Below are positions 17,719 to 26,228 of a stretch of DNA of 47,179 nt, piece after piece. Position 1 is the stretch's first letter. The number at the start of each line of letters is the position of its first letter. Origin of the DNA: Gammaproteobacteria bacterium. GTDB lineage: Bacteria > Pseudomonadota > Gammaproteobacteria > Pseudomonadales > Pseudohongiellaceae. The stretch covers positions 1 through 47,179 of the forward strand of contig JAURLQ010000008.1 of NCBI GenBank assembly GCA_030831125.1, in the 5' to 3' direction. Position numbers and translations under genes: made by a program. Under the pieces are notes generated by a model, which saw nothing but the letters and a program-made list of their open reading frames with translations, did not search any database and was not told the DNA's origin.

Positions 17719-17746
17719 AAAGGGGCCAAAAGGCCCCTTTCTTTTT
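17719..17746 (+). terminator. intrinsic terminator after the DUF6152 pair
   Basis: AAAGGGGCC-AAAA-GGCCCCTTT followed by CTTTTTT, 24 bases after the stop codon. The flanking A and T runs make it bidirectional, and it also serves the convergent MFS gene. Confidence 0.9.
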
Positions 17747-17758
17747 TCCTGAACCTGT

Positions 17759-19045
17759 TCAGGCACCGGCAGGCTGAAGCCCGGAGGGTGCCGCTTCCGC
17801 TTCCTGCTTGCGACGTTTGCTCGGTGGCGTCCAGTAACGTGGCTTCAGAGGAATCAGCATGCAGGCGGCAAGAGCAGCTACAGCTGAGTAAACCATAAAA
17901 CCCAGTGTATAGTTGCCGCGCAAATCATAAAGGTAACCCAGAACCGGCGGCCCGACTGCAAAACCGATATTGATGGCAACCGATACCAGGCCGATGGTCA
18001 TGCCGAGATTCTGTTTACCCAGATAGTGTTTTGTAATGATGGGTGCTTCGACAATCATGCCGCCATGGGCGATGTTGCGAACTGTCAGGAAAAGGGTCAG
18101 GGTTGCGATTCCGGAGACCGGTAACGCCAGGAATACCGACAGTGCCAGCATGAAATAGAACAGTCGGATGCCGGGGATGGAATATTTGTCATAGAACCAG
18201 CCGCTGCCTATCTTTGCCAGCACGGCAAGCACACCCATGATGCTTACCAGCCAGGCAAATGATCTCAGGTTCATGCCCTTGTCCAGACGCAGGAAGCTTA
18301 CGTAATTCTGCATCATCGCCTGATCAACGGCCGAAACCAGGAAAATGGAAACTATCAGCAGCCAGAAACCCTTTTCCTTGCTGATCTGTTTGAAATGCCC
18401 CCACATGGTCAGGCCTTCGGTGTGGGCTGCAGATTTGGCATTGATGACATCCTGCGCCACTCCCTGACGCGCCATGAAAATCAGCCACAGTGGCGTGGAA
18501 ATGAGGAAAGACCCCAGGCTCAGCACTGTGAGTATCATTCGCCAGTTGTAACCGGCGTTGAGGGCCGGCTCCCAGATCAGTGGCATGACTACCTGCCCCA
18601 TGCTGGTCCCGCCCAGTACAATACCAATGGCGAGTCCCTGGTTGATTTCAAACAGTCGGGAAATAACCACTTTCATTGCTGCCACGATGGAGGATGCAGA
18701 AAGTCCAAGCAGCGCACCGGCCAGGTAGTAGATGCCAAGATTATTGGCCAGAAAGAACATGGCCATTGCTATGCCGCCGCTTACCGCACCAATGAGTACT
18801 GAAAGCTTGCCACCCATCTTGTCGATGAGTATGCCCATACCCAGTGCTGCTGCGGCGCCTATTATGAATTTCGAAGTAGACAGCAGGTTGACCTGGGCAT
18901 TGGTCCAGCCGAACTCTTCCATGGCAGGCACGTAGATGAACGGCAGGGAAAAGTTGGGAACACCGAAAGAAAAGAAAACCAGGGCAAAGGCAATGATGAG
19001 AATAACCCAGTTTTCCTTGAGCTCCTTGATGATTTCAGGATTCAT
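17759..19045 (-). CDS. MFS transporter
   Basis: A 428-residue major facilitator with about 12 hydrophobic helices. The loop after helix 2 carries the MFS signature GILIDKMGGKLSVLIG (GxLxDRxGxR type), and a second copy-like motif SGWFYDKYSIPG starts the C-terminal half. The C-terminus is a basic, then small-residue, cytoplasmic tail. The family resembles MCT/oxalate-formate-antiporter-type carriers of organic acids. GAGGGGG before the ATG is a strong ribosome binding site. Its place beside dioxygenase and amidohydrolase genes suggests import of an aromatic or dicarboxylic acid; this is inference. Confidence 0.9.
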   Translation of the reverse strand: MNPEIIKELKENWVILIIAFALVFFSFGVPNFSLPFIYVPAMEEFGWTNAQVNLLSTSKFIIGAAAALGMGILIDKMGGKLSVLIGAVSGGIAMAMFFLANNLGIYYLAGALLGLSASSIVAAMKVVISRLFEINQGLAIGIVLGGTSMGQVVMPLIWEPALNAGYNWRMILTVLSLGSFLISTPLWLIFMARQGVAQDVINAKSAAHTEGLTMWGHFKQISKEKGFWLLIVSIFLVSAVDQAMMQNYVSFLRLDKGMNLRSFAWLVSIMGVLAVLAKIGSGWFYDKYSIPGIRLFYFMLALSVFLALPVSGIATLTLFLTVRNIAHGGMIVEAPIITKHYLGKQNLGMTIGLVSVAINIGFAVGPPVLGYLYDLRGNYTLGFMVYSAVAALAACMLIPLKPRYWTPPSKRRKQEAEAAPSGLQPAGA

Positions 19046-19140
19046 TGTATTCCCCCTCGTGTATTGGATTTATTGTCATTTGACTGCCTGATCTTTGGCC
19101 GGCTTGTCAGTACTTGACACTCAGTCTGATCAAGGCTGCT

Positions 19141-19524
19141 TCATTCCCTGATTATCCGGAATTGGTAATCCACGCCTGCCTGGGTCCAGGTGCCTTCCAT
19201 ATAACGATTTCGTGCACCCGGCTCTTTCATTACTGCAGTAAAGCTGACCGCTTCACCCTGTCGGGTTTGTGTGGCCACACTCAGACGCCAGTTGGGTGCA
19301 TCATGTTCTGCACTGTCGAAACGGTAGGAATTGCGGCCCGGATTGATCATGCCGGTAATATTCTCGCCATCGTAATCCATGATGACCACTACAGGTATGC
19401 TGTCGTCGTTGCGTGTCAGCTGCCCACGCCATGTTCCATCATAGGGGTGTCCTTCCTGTGCCATCGAAAAAGTGGCAAGCATTGATGAAGACACCAAGGC
19501 AAGGATCAGTCCTGCGTTTTTCAT
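19141..19524 (-). CDS. small exported protein of unknown function
   Basis: A 127-residue protein with a Sec signal (MKNAGLILALVSSSMLATFSMAQ). The mature part, from EGHPYDGTWRGQL, is a beta-rich lipocalin-like stretch of about 105 residues (GTWRG, ITGMINPG, FTAVMKEPGARNRYMEGTW). Similar small secreted domains occur near DUF6152 and PQQ enzymes, but no named family is claimed. It lies between the dioxygenase gene and the MFS gene on the same strand and may be in one operon with them. Confidence 0.75.
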   Translation of the reverse strand: MKNAGLILALVSSSMLATFSMAQEGHPYDGTWRGQLTRNDDSIPVVVIMDYDGENITGMINPGRNSYRFDSAEHDAPNWRLSVATQTRQGEAVSFTAVMKEPGARNRYMEGTWTQAGVDYQFRIIRE

Positions 19525-19640
19525 TGTTATTCAGTAAGCTCTTCAGTTGATCAAAAGGTTATGAATCGCCAGATACTATCACAGCCTGATATGGCGTCCA
19601 TGTAAAAAAAACGGCCAGCAGCCATACCGAACTGGTTGGT

Positions 19641-20651
19641 TCAGCGCCAGCAGACAAAGCCCTGTGCAGTACCAGTACCTGCTTCACTTCTGTAACAGGG
19701 CACATAATCCAGTGTGCTTCCTGTCAGTGAAGTATCAAACAAGGCACCTGCTGCGGCTATCCAGTTGCGCATTTCCGAGGTTCCCTGCATAAGGGTTGTC
19801 TGCTGGATGCTGCACAGAAAGTCGCTGTTCCTGTCTTCAAGTGCCTGCAGGAATGCGACATCGAACTTTTCGTCAATCGTGAAATGCGACATGCCTCCTG
19901 AACCGATAACAGCTACTCTCACATCACGGTCCCAGGCCTTGATAACCTTGCCGATGAATTTTCCCATTTCGAAACAGCGCCGTGCGGTTGGTTGGTTGGG
20001 TGGGAAAAAGGTGTTGGTAATGATGGGAAGAATCGGTATTGCCGCGTCTTCCATGATCCTTCTGATCACCCAGCTGAAGGCATGCGGTGTACCTACGTGG
20101 TGATGGTCGCCTGTATCAGGCCAGGCGTTACTGGCGGCAAAATCGAAATTTTCCTGCTCAGCCATACTGAAAACCAGTTCCGCCAGATCCGGCAGGCCGG
20201 GCCATACCACAGGTTTATCTGGCCTGTAGGCCCATTCGCTTTCCTTGATCCCTATAGGCAGTTTTGCAGCCCGCGTTTCATCCATGGGTGCCTGCCAGAA
20301 ATCTGCACCGTGATATACGGTGAACATCGGCTGCATACTGGGCTGGATAAGTTCCCGCTGGTCATTGCCCATGATCACTGCCACATCCGGTTTTGCCTCT
20401 TTCCATAGACGTGCAAGTCCGGCAACCCCCGCCTGGCAAAGGGCATGGCGACGGGTCCTCTCTTCAAGGGTGAACTGTTCAATGAAATTTTCATGCTTTC
20501 GCAGTTCAGCCAGTTCCTCGAAGGAATATTCCTTGTTCCTGAACCAGTGCCGAATGCGCTTGTCGTTGATGACACGCAGCATCCACTCCTCGGGAGTGGT
20601 ATTGAGTATGGGACCGTGGGTGCTCCACATGCCAAGCGTAATTTGTGCCAT
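19641..20651 (-). CDS. LigB-family class III extradiol dioxygenase
   Basis: A 336-residue nonheme-iron ring-cleavage enzyme of the LigB/protocatechuate 4,5-dioxygenase beta superfamily. Seen: STHGPIL at the N-terminus (first Fe histidine), VIMGNDQRE, GDHHHVGTPHAFSWV, AVIGSGGMSHF and the C-terminal LDYVPCYRSEAGTGTAQGF typical of this group. No separate LigA-like small subunit is encoded nearby, so it may act alone like gallate dioxygenase-type single-chain forms, although it is shorter. It is 49 bases downstream of the LigJ-like gene in the same direction. The substrate is not known. Confidence 0.87.
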   Translation of the reverse strand: MAQITLGMWSTHGPILNTTPEEWMLRVINDKRIRHWFRNKEYSFEELAELRKHENFIEQFTLEERTRRHALCQAGVAGLARLWKEAKPDVAVIMGNDQRELIQPSMQPMFTVYHGADFWQAPMDETRAAKLPIGIKESEWAYRPDKPVVWPGLPDLAELVFSMAEQENFDFAASNAWPDTGDHHHVGTPHAFSWVIRRIMEDAAIPILPIITNTFFPPNQPTARRCFEMGKFIGKVIKAWDRDVRVAVIGSGGMSHFTIDEKFDVAFLQALEDRNSDFLCSIQQTTLMQGTSEMRNWIAAAGALFDTSLTGSTLDYVPCYRSEAGTGTAQGFVCWR

Positions 20652-20699
20652 TTTATTTTCCAGTATCAGGTCAGCGTAGCGGTACCGTAATCATTTCAT

Positions 20700-21725
20700 T
20701 CAGATATCCAGATTGAATACCCGTTTCGCATTGCCTTCAAAGATCTTGTATTTGTCTTCTGCAGAAAGCCAGTCGATACTTTCAATAACCGGCACTGTCC
20801 TGTCATAGGTTTCACCGGTGTCGGCATTGATGGATGAACCAACGCCAGGACATTCCGAGCCGTACAACAACCGGTCTGCACCCACTACCTTGATCAGCAA
20901 TTCAAGCGCTTCCTTTGAATAAAGCACTGTGTCGAAATACATGTTGCGCATACGGTCGATGAACAGCCCCTTGCTCAGGGATCCCTGCGCACCTGACTTG
21001 GCCGAGCCGGCATTGAAGCGGCCAATCTGGTAGGGCATGGCACCTCCACCATGGGATACCACAATCTTCAGCTCAGGAAAGTCTTCGAACACTGAAGAAT
21101 TGACGAAGCCGTAAACAGCCGTTGTTTCTTCGTTCACAAAATAGAGGCTGTAGGGTTCGCGCTGCGGATTACGGGAACCTGCCGTATGGATGTGCAGTGG
21201 CACATCAAGTTCGCAGGCCTTTTCGTACAGGGGATACCAGTAACGATCCCCCATGGCCGGGGCCTTGTTGCCATCATTTTCATACGGGTCAGGATTGAGC
21301 AGAAAGCCCTTGAAGCCGTATTCCTTCACGCAGTATTCCATTTCGGCGAATACCACACTCACCGGTTCACCCCCCTGCTGGGGAAGTCCGCCAACACCAA
21401 AGAACCTGTCGGGGAACAGTCTTACACTGTCGGCAATGATCTTGTTGACCTCGTGAATGTACCATTCCACAAGATAGCCCGGCTTTTCGGAATGCATGGT
21501 CTGGAAAGGGCGCGGGGAAACCAGCTGTATGTCTATGCCATTGTTGGTCATATGCTCGATATGCCCACAGGGCGCCATTTCCTTCCTGTTCCAGGCAGTG
21601 ATCAGCTGTTCATCGGTGTAATTCACCGCGCCCCTGCCATGGGAGCCACGATGTGAAACCAGTCCGGCCTTGTAAACGGCAAGTTGTGGTGGTGCTGAGG
21701 TATGTGCATGGCAATCAATGATCAC
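20700..21725 (-). CDS. amidohydrolase, 4-oxalomesaconate hydratase (LigJ)-like
   Basis: A 341-residue TIM-barrel metal enzyme with the HxH motif IIDCHAHTSAPP at its N-terminus, HIHTAGSRNPQREPYS mid-chain, KIVVSHGGGAMPYQIGRFN and LLYGSECPG near the end. Length and motifs fit the amidohydrolase branch that includes LigJ, which hydrates 4-oxalomesaconate after protocatechuate or gallate cleavage. I chose GTG at 21725 because GGAG lies 7 bases before it and it gives the family start MIIDCHAH; a TTG 18 bases upstream has no such support. It is flanked by LigB-like and RraA/LigK-like genes, which strengthens the LigJ reading. Confidence 0.78.
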   Translation of the reverse strand: MIIDCHAHTSAPPQLAVYKAGLVSHRGSHGRGAVNYTDEQLITAWNRKEMAPCGHIEHMTNNGIDIQLVSPRPFQTMHSEKPGYLVEWYIHEVNKIIADSVRLFPDRFFGVGGLPQQGGEPVSVVFAEMEYCVKEYGFKGFLLNPDPYENDGNKAPAMGDRYWYPLYEKACELDVPLHIHTAGSRNPQREPYSLYFVNEETTAVYGFVNSSVFEDFPELKIVVSHGGGAMPYQIGRFNAGSAKSGAQGSLSKGLFIDRMRNMYFDTVLYSKEALELLIKVVGADRLLYGSECPGVGSSINADTGETYDRTVPVIESIDWLSAEDKYKIFEGNAKRVFNLDI

Positions 21726-21794
21726 TGATGGTCTCCAATTCAATTTCTTTCAATAGTTTCCCTGCTTGATGCTGCCACTGGACCGGACCTGGCT

Positions 21795-21900
21795 GAGGTT
21801 TGCAGTAGTTGAATAAGCGACCGTCTGCGGCAGGGATGCCGCAGCCGAGCCCCCAGGGATGGGTTTACGGCGTGTCGCGCAGACAACTGCTGCAAACCTC
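21795..21900. repeat. dispersed palindromic repeat, short form with terminal inverted arms, copy C
   Basis: The core GACCGTCTGCGGCA-ggga-TGCCGCAG continues to GAGCCCCCAGG and GGGTTTACGGCGTGTCG. It is enclosed by 17-bp terminal inverted arms, GAGGTTTGCAGTAGTTG (21795-21811) and CAACTGCTGCAAACCTC (21884-21900), with one mismatch. The hairpin block of copies A and B is absent. It interrupts the island between the first RraA-family gene and the LigJ-like gene. The rest of 21744-22017 holds no gene. Confidence 0.85.
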
Positions 21901-22017
21901 CCCTGACAAATGACTCCGGAATCAGTACCAGACAGATTCCTTCTCCTTGTTTTTCATCAACTGCAATCCTCATGCAAGTACAGTGGCTGATTCAGACAAT
22001 TCAAACTGCTTATGCAC

Positions 22018-22728
22018 CTATTGCTTGTCCGGTGTTTGCAGGCTGTGATACTTCATCAGTGCACGCGCTTCGGTAATGGTTTTGCCCTTTTCCAGCAGCG
22101 CCCTGATTTTTGCTTCTGCCGCATCAATCTGTTCTGCAACATCAAGTACTTCATCTTCCCGCGATTTCGGAATGCATATCACCCCGTCAGCATCACCACG
22201 AATCAGATCCCCGGGCTGTACACGCGCATCACCGATATTTATTGGCACCTGTTCGGCATCCACCTGCACACGGTCCTTGCCGGTGCGCATGGAATAGCTG
22301 CGCGAATAAATGGGATAGCCCAGACTCAGGCAAAGGTGTACATCGCGGCAAGCGCCGTCTATGACAGTACCTGCCAGCTTCTTCTTGTGCGCAAGGAAAG
22401 TCAGGATATCTCCCCACACTGTTGCATCCTCACGTCCGCCATTGTCAATGACCACCACATCGCCCGGACCCAGCTTGTCGATGAAATCTCCCACCGTACC
22501 CGGCTTTTCGGCATCCAGAGGACCATAAAGTATGGTGTAGGCGCGTCCGGCCAGCCTGAAAGCATGGTCACGGGGCTTTATTCCGAGGCACTGCCCGGGA
22601 ATACGCAACTTGTCGAGCGCATCGCTGATGGTGGCTGTATCCAGTTTGGCCACACGCTTCACATTGCGGTCACCTGCAGAGCCGCCTGCATTCTTGCCGG
22701 TTTTTTTCCTTGCGGGCTTCTTGCTCAT
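22018..22728 (-). CDS. RraA/LigK-family protein with basic N-terminal extension
   Basis: A 236-residue RraA-family protein. The family holds class II 4-hydroxy-4-methyl-2-oxoglutarate/4-carboxy-4-hydroxy-2-oxoadipate aldolases (LigK, GalC) and the RNase E inhibitor RraA. The core runs from KLDTATISDALDKL through VVVIDNGGREDATVWGDI to GTVIDGACRDVHLCLSLG. The aldolase Mg site motif is R-D-x2-E/D; here it reads RDVHL, so the last acidic residue is missing. The first 25 residues are Lys/Arg-rich and unusual for the family. Its ATG overlaps the stop of the upstream RraA gene (TAATG), so the two are translationally coupled and may form a mixed oligomer. Confidence 0.82.
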   Translation of the reverse strand: MSKKPARKKTGKNAGGSAGDRNVKRVAKLDTATISDALDKLRIPGQCLGIKPRDHAFRLAGRAYTILYGPLDAEKPGTVGDFIDKLGPGDVVVIDNGGREDATVWGDILTFLAHKKKLAGTVIDGACRDVHLCLSLGYPIYSRSYSMRTGKDRVQVDAEQVPINIGDARVQPGDLIRGDADGVICIPKSREDEVLDVAEQIDAAEAKIRALLEKGKTITEARALMKYHSLQTPDKQ

Positions 22729-23396
22729 TACTTCGACCCTTTCAACATGTTTTCGTAATTGGTGCCCATAACCTCCGACACCGGCTTGCCAGCCAGTACA
22801 TCGCGGGTCATCAGACGTTCCTTCTCCACAATTTTTTCAGCCACAGGCAGTATTTCCTCTATCCTGTCTGCCGGTACAAATACCACACCACTGGCATCGG
22901 CAATTACATAGTCACCCGGATGCACCAGGGCATCGCCTACCATTACCGGAATGCCCATGGCTTCTTCCCACACCCGCCCCCTGGCAGTATGTGGTGTAGT
23001 AAAGCGGGAAAAAACCGGAAACCCGATTTCCTCATATTCGTCTATGTCCCTGGCGGGACCTTCCATGATGACCCCGCGCACACCCTTGACCCTGGCGGCA
23101 TTCGCAAGCACGCCACCCCAGCCGGCACAGTCGATGCCGGTTCGCTGTTCAACCACGATAACTGTCATGTCATCAGATGCTTCAATCGCAGCCGTGCCCA
23201 GATGACGTTTTGAGCCACCAACGGGTTCCGTCGCATGAAGTTTTACCGTCTGGACTGTACCCGCTATACGCTTTCTGGTTGAGCGTCTAGCAATTGAAGA
23301 ATGGGCTCCCTTGAGCCCGAAAGAATCGAGTGCATCTGATACTGCGCAGGCATCGAGTTTTTCAAGCCTGGCTATCAACTCGGCACGTGTGGCCAC
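22728..23396 (-). CDS. RraA/LigK-family aldolase-type protein
   Basis: A 222-residue member of the same family as the next gene, with the complete motif GPARDIDEYEEIGFPVFSR (R-D-x2-E), expected to bind Mg in the oxaloacetate-releasing aldolases of protocatechuate and gallate 4,5-cleavage. A GTG start at 23396 with GAGGGGG 4 bases before it gives MATRAELIARLEKLD. It is the first gene of the run RraA-RraA-LigJ-like-LigB-like, and its stop overlaps the ATG of the next gene. Of the pair it is the likelier active aldolase; a role as a regulator of RNase E cannot be excluded. Confidence 0.83.
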   Translation of the reverse strand: MATRAELIARLEKLDACAVSDALDSFGLKGAHSSIARRSTRKRIAGTVQTVKLHATEPVGGSKRHLGTAAIEASDDMTVIVVEQRTGIDCAGWGGVLANAARVKGVRGVIMEGPARDIDEYEEIGFPVFSRFTTPHTARGRVWEEAMGIPVMVGDALVHPGDYVIADASGVVFVPADRIEEILPVAEKIVEKERLMTRDVLAGKPVSEVMGTNYENMLKGSK

Positions 23397-23484
23397 ACTT
23401 CCCCCTCAAACTGCAACAAAGAGCAGGATGATAACTGAAAGTTTTACCAGTGTCAGAGGATGAACGCTGTGAAATGCCAGCTCG

Positions 23485-24999
23485 TTATGCCGGCACGTGT
23501 GTGATCGAACCGGATGGTTCTGCATCAAGGCTTACACCATGGTTGTAGTAATCTGCTATCGCCAGCCCGGTGGCAACACTGATGAACGGATCATGCTCAA
23601 CCACCCTGCCACCGAACCTTTCTTCCAGCCGGTGTTTGACTGCCGGTATCAGGGATGATCCACCAGTTCTCAGCACCAGGCTTATTTCGTCGGCGGTGGT
23701 CCCTGCCATGTCCATTACCTGCCTCACTGCTTCATCAAAGCGCTCCAGAGGTTCAGCAATACATTCCTCGAATGCATCCCTGGTAATGGTCAGCGTTATG
23801 TCAATTTCAGGAATATCGAGCTGGGCCGACTCCCGGCTTGAAAGTTCGGCCTTGCAGTTCCTGATGGCCTGGAACACCTGATAGCTGTAGTTCTGGGTAA
23901 TCAGTTCGTATAGTCTGGAAAATTTACCCGACACAGCACTTTCCTTGCGCATCATGTCCATGACCGGCGTGGTATAGGTGTTCTGGTTGAGCATGTAGCT
24001 GACAGTCCAGTTCAGCAACAGCTCTTCATATTGTTCAAACGGAAAAATACTGTCGATAACATAACCGTCATCCACGCGTTGCCAGCGCTCCCCCTTGCCC
24101 AAAAGGGGAAAGAGGAATTTACGGAACACCAGTTGGTCAATCAGGTCGCCACCCAACGCAATTCCGTGCACAGCAAGCACATCAAAGCCATCATCCTTTC
24201 GGCGTAATATGCACAAATCAAGAGTGCCCCCGCCAAAATCCACAGTCAGGAGCAATTCACCATGATGAGCCGGATTGGCCTGCATATAGCTCAGGGCTGC
24301 AGCTGTTGGTTCAGGATAAAAAGTACAGGGTTTCAGGCCCGCATATCCACAAGCCTCGTGCAGTCTCTGCAGGGCAAGCACATTGTGTCCTGCCTCTCTG
24401 CCTTCGAAGTTGACAGGATGACCTATGCAGGCCTGCAAACCCTGCCTGCTGTCATGAGGCTGGCCCAGCATTAGTTCAATTGCCTTGCGGATTCTCAACA
24501 GTACAGGGGTTATCAGCGCAACCAGTCTGAATGAGCGCCCGAAAACTTCCACCCTTTCGCTGGAAGCATGACCCAACAGTCGCTTTATGCCACGAAACAG
24601 GCGTCCCGGCATGCCACCGTCATTGAAGGCATGCCCGTAAACGGCATGGGTATCTCCTTCAACGTGTTGTCTGGTTTCTGCATCAAAGTGTCCGGTGGAC
24701 ATTCTGGCTTCACCTATTACTTCAACACTAAGCTCAACCTTGCGTCCCTGATTGCGCGCAATATAGGTGTCGATTGCTTCCTGTCCTGTACAGGTGTTCA
24801 GCTCCCGGTCCAGATAAGTGGCGGTTGGCATGACAGGGGTCTGCGCTTCAAGCATGGCCATGGTGACAGTCGTACCATCGAATATCGCTGCAGCACTGTT
24901 GCTGGTACCAAAATCCAGGCCGACACCAACACGGTGACTACCTTCGGCTTTCTGCTGTTTCTGGAATGCGGGTTGATCCACCCCTTCCTTCTCCTGCAT
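23485..24999 (-). CDS. yegD: Hsp70-family chaperone, YegD-like
   Basis: A 504-residue protein of the actin/Hsp70 ATPase superfamily. The phosphate-1 motif VGVGLDFGTSNSAAAIFD is near residue 25, phosphate-2 TVDFGGGTLDLCILRR near 250, and the adenosine motif SLVLRTGGSSLIPAVKHRLEE near 455. It lacks the long substrate-binding domain of DnaK, as is usual for YegD. The role of YegD is not established. The N-terminal 20 residues before the first strand are polar and could be an over-long start, but no better start with a ribosome binding site was found. It stands alone between the RraA genes and the GAPDH pair. Confidence 0.85.
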   Translation of the reverse strand: MQEKEGVDQPAFQKQQKAEGSHRVGVGLDFGTSNSAAAIFDGTTVTMAMLEAQTPVMPTATYLDRELNTCTGQEAIDTYIARNQGRKVELSVEVIGEARMSTGHFDAETRQHVEGDTHAVYGHAFNDGGMPGRLFRGIKRLLGHASSERVEVFGRSFRLVALITPVLLRIRKAIELMLGQPHDSRQGLQACIGHPVNFEGREAGHNVLALQRLHEACGYAGLKPCTFYPEPTAAALSYMQANPAHHGELLLTVDFGGGTLDLCILRRKDDGFDVLAVHGIALGGDLIDQLVFRKFLFPLLGKGERWQRVDDGYVIDSIFPFEQYEELLLNWTVSYMLNQNTYTTPVMDMMRKESAVSGKFSRLYELITQNYSYQVFQAIRNCKAELSSRESAQLDIPEIDITLTITRDAFEECIAEPLERFDEAVRQVMDMAGTTADEISLVLRTGGSSLIPAVKHRLEERFGGRVVEHDPFISVATGLAIADYYNHGVSLDAEPSGSITHVPA

Positions 25000-25210
25000 T
25001 GGGTACCGTGACTATTCTGTACAAAGGGAGGGGATTATAACCACGGCACGACAACTTTGCAGAGCACCGGTACGAAGGGCGCGCAAGCACGCCCCAAACC
25101 GCACAGATTACCCGGTGCTGAACTGGCAGGAATATTGATCTGTGGGTGTAGGGGTGCGCTTGCCGACCCGGCGATGGTCAGCTTTACAAATTGATTTTAT
25201 GCGCAGGGAC

Positions 25211-25230
25211 GGGCGCACATCAGTGCGCCC
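25211..25230. repeat. GGGCGCAC hairpin repeat at the end of the GAPDH gene
   Basis: GGGCGCAC-ATCA-GTGCGCCC is a perfect 8-bp hairpin touching the stop codon of the GAPDH gene. It belongs to the GGGCGCAC...CCCCTAC class of repeats that recur at 44.6 and 46.6 kb. A related GTAGGGGTGCGC lies at 25147. The gap 25000-25229 holds no gene. Confidence 0.7.
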
Positions 25231-26228
25231 TAGGTCCAGCGGTTCAGCAGTTTGAGCAGATCACAGACGCGGCTGGAATACCCCCACTCATTGTCATACC
25301 AGTTCAGCACCCTGATGAAATGTCCACCATTTACCTGGGTAAATTCCGAATCGTAGATAGAGGAATGGGAATTGCCGATAATGTCGGTGGAAACAAGCGG
25401 CAGTCTGGAAAACTCGAGAATGGTTTTCATTTCACCCTCGGCTGCCTCATGCACTGCCGCATGAATGTCAGCAACGCTCACTTTCTTCTTCAACCTGGCA
25501 AACAGATCAACAACCGATCCATCCGGCACAGGCACCCTTGCCGCAATACCATGCAGTTTAACCTTGAGATTAGGCAATACTTCTCCTACAGCCTTTGCAG
25601 CCCCGGTTGATGTCGGAATGATGTTTTCCGCTGCTGCCCGACTGCGCCGCCAGTCCTGGTGCGGTACATCGGCAAGACGTTGGTCATTGGTATAGGCATG
25701 CACGGTATTGATCATGCCTTCCTCAATACCAAAAGCTTCATCAAGTACTTTCGCCATGGGCGCAAGACAGTTGGTGGTACAACTCGCATTGGAAATGATG
25801 CGGTGCTCCCTGCCAAGTCCTGAATCGTTGACACCCAGCACCACGGTATAGTCAATGGCATCGGCAGCGGGCACAGTCAGAACCACCTTACCTGCTCCTG
25901 CGCTCAGGTGGGCCTCCAGTTGGGCTTTCTTGCGAAAAACCCCGGTCGACTCAACTACTGCATCTATACCCAATTCTGCCCAGGGTAATGTTGATGGATC
26001 CTTGCACGAGAGCAGTCTGGTTCTGTTGTTATCTGTTACCAGACACCCGTCTTCAAGTTTGAGATGTTTGCCAAAACCTCCCATTACCGTGTCGTAATTG
26101 AGCAGATAGCGCAGCGCTGCGGGATCAAAAAGGTCATTGATTGCAGTTATTTCAATATCCGGTTGCTGATCCAGAATACGGAACACTGCACGGCCAATCC
26201 GGCCAAATCAGTTGATGACAATTTTCAT
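25230..26228 (-). pseudogene. glyceraldehyde-3-phosphate dehydrogenase with in-frame stop at codon 7
   Basis: The frame from ATG 26228 reads MKIVIN, then TGA (26210-26208), then FGRIGRAVFRILDQQ and a normal GAPDH to the C-terminus. The TGA replaces the Gly codon of the invariant INGFGRIGR NAD-binding motif; GGA to TGA is one base. Everything else looks functional: SNASCTTNCLAP with the catalytic Cys, VHAYTNDQ with the His, TSTGAAKAVG, ARVPVPDGSVVDL and NWYDNEWGYS. Its ATG overlaps the stop of the upstream GAPDH-like gene (TAATG), which confirms this original start. Restart at GTG 26186 would lack the Rossmann loop. TGA is a normal stop elsewhere here, so recoding is unlikely. It is either a recent nonsense mutation or a sequence error. 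Confidence 0.85.

Noticed and set aside
19604-19611. Terminator of the extradiol dioxygenase gene at a run of eight A/T
   Set aside because: The T tract on the minus strand is good, but the preceding stem (GGC-TGCT-GGCC region) is too short and imperfect to claim.
26208-26210. Reassignment of UGA to glycine or selenocysteine in the GAPDH gene
   Set aside because: Several intact genes in the window end at TGA followed by unrelated sequence, for example fabY, greB and ybbP. No SECIS-like context is present and the residue is structural Gly.
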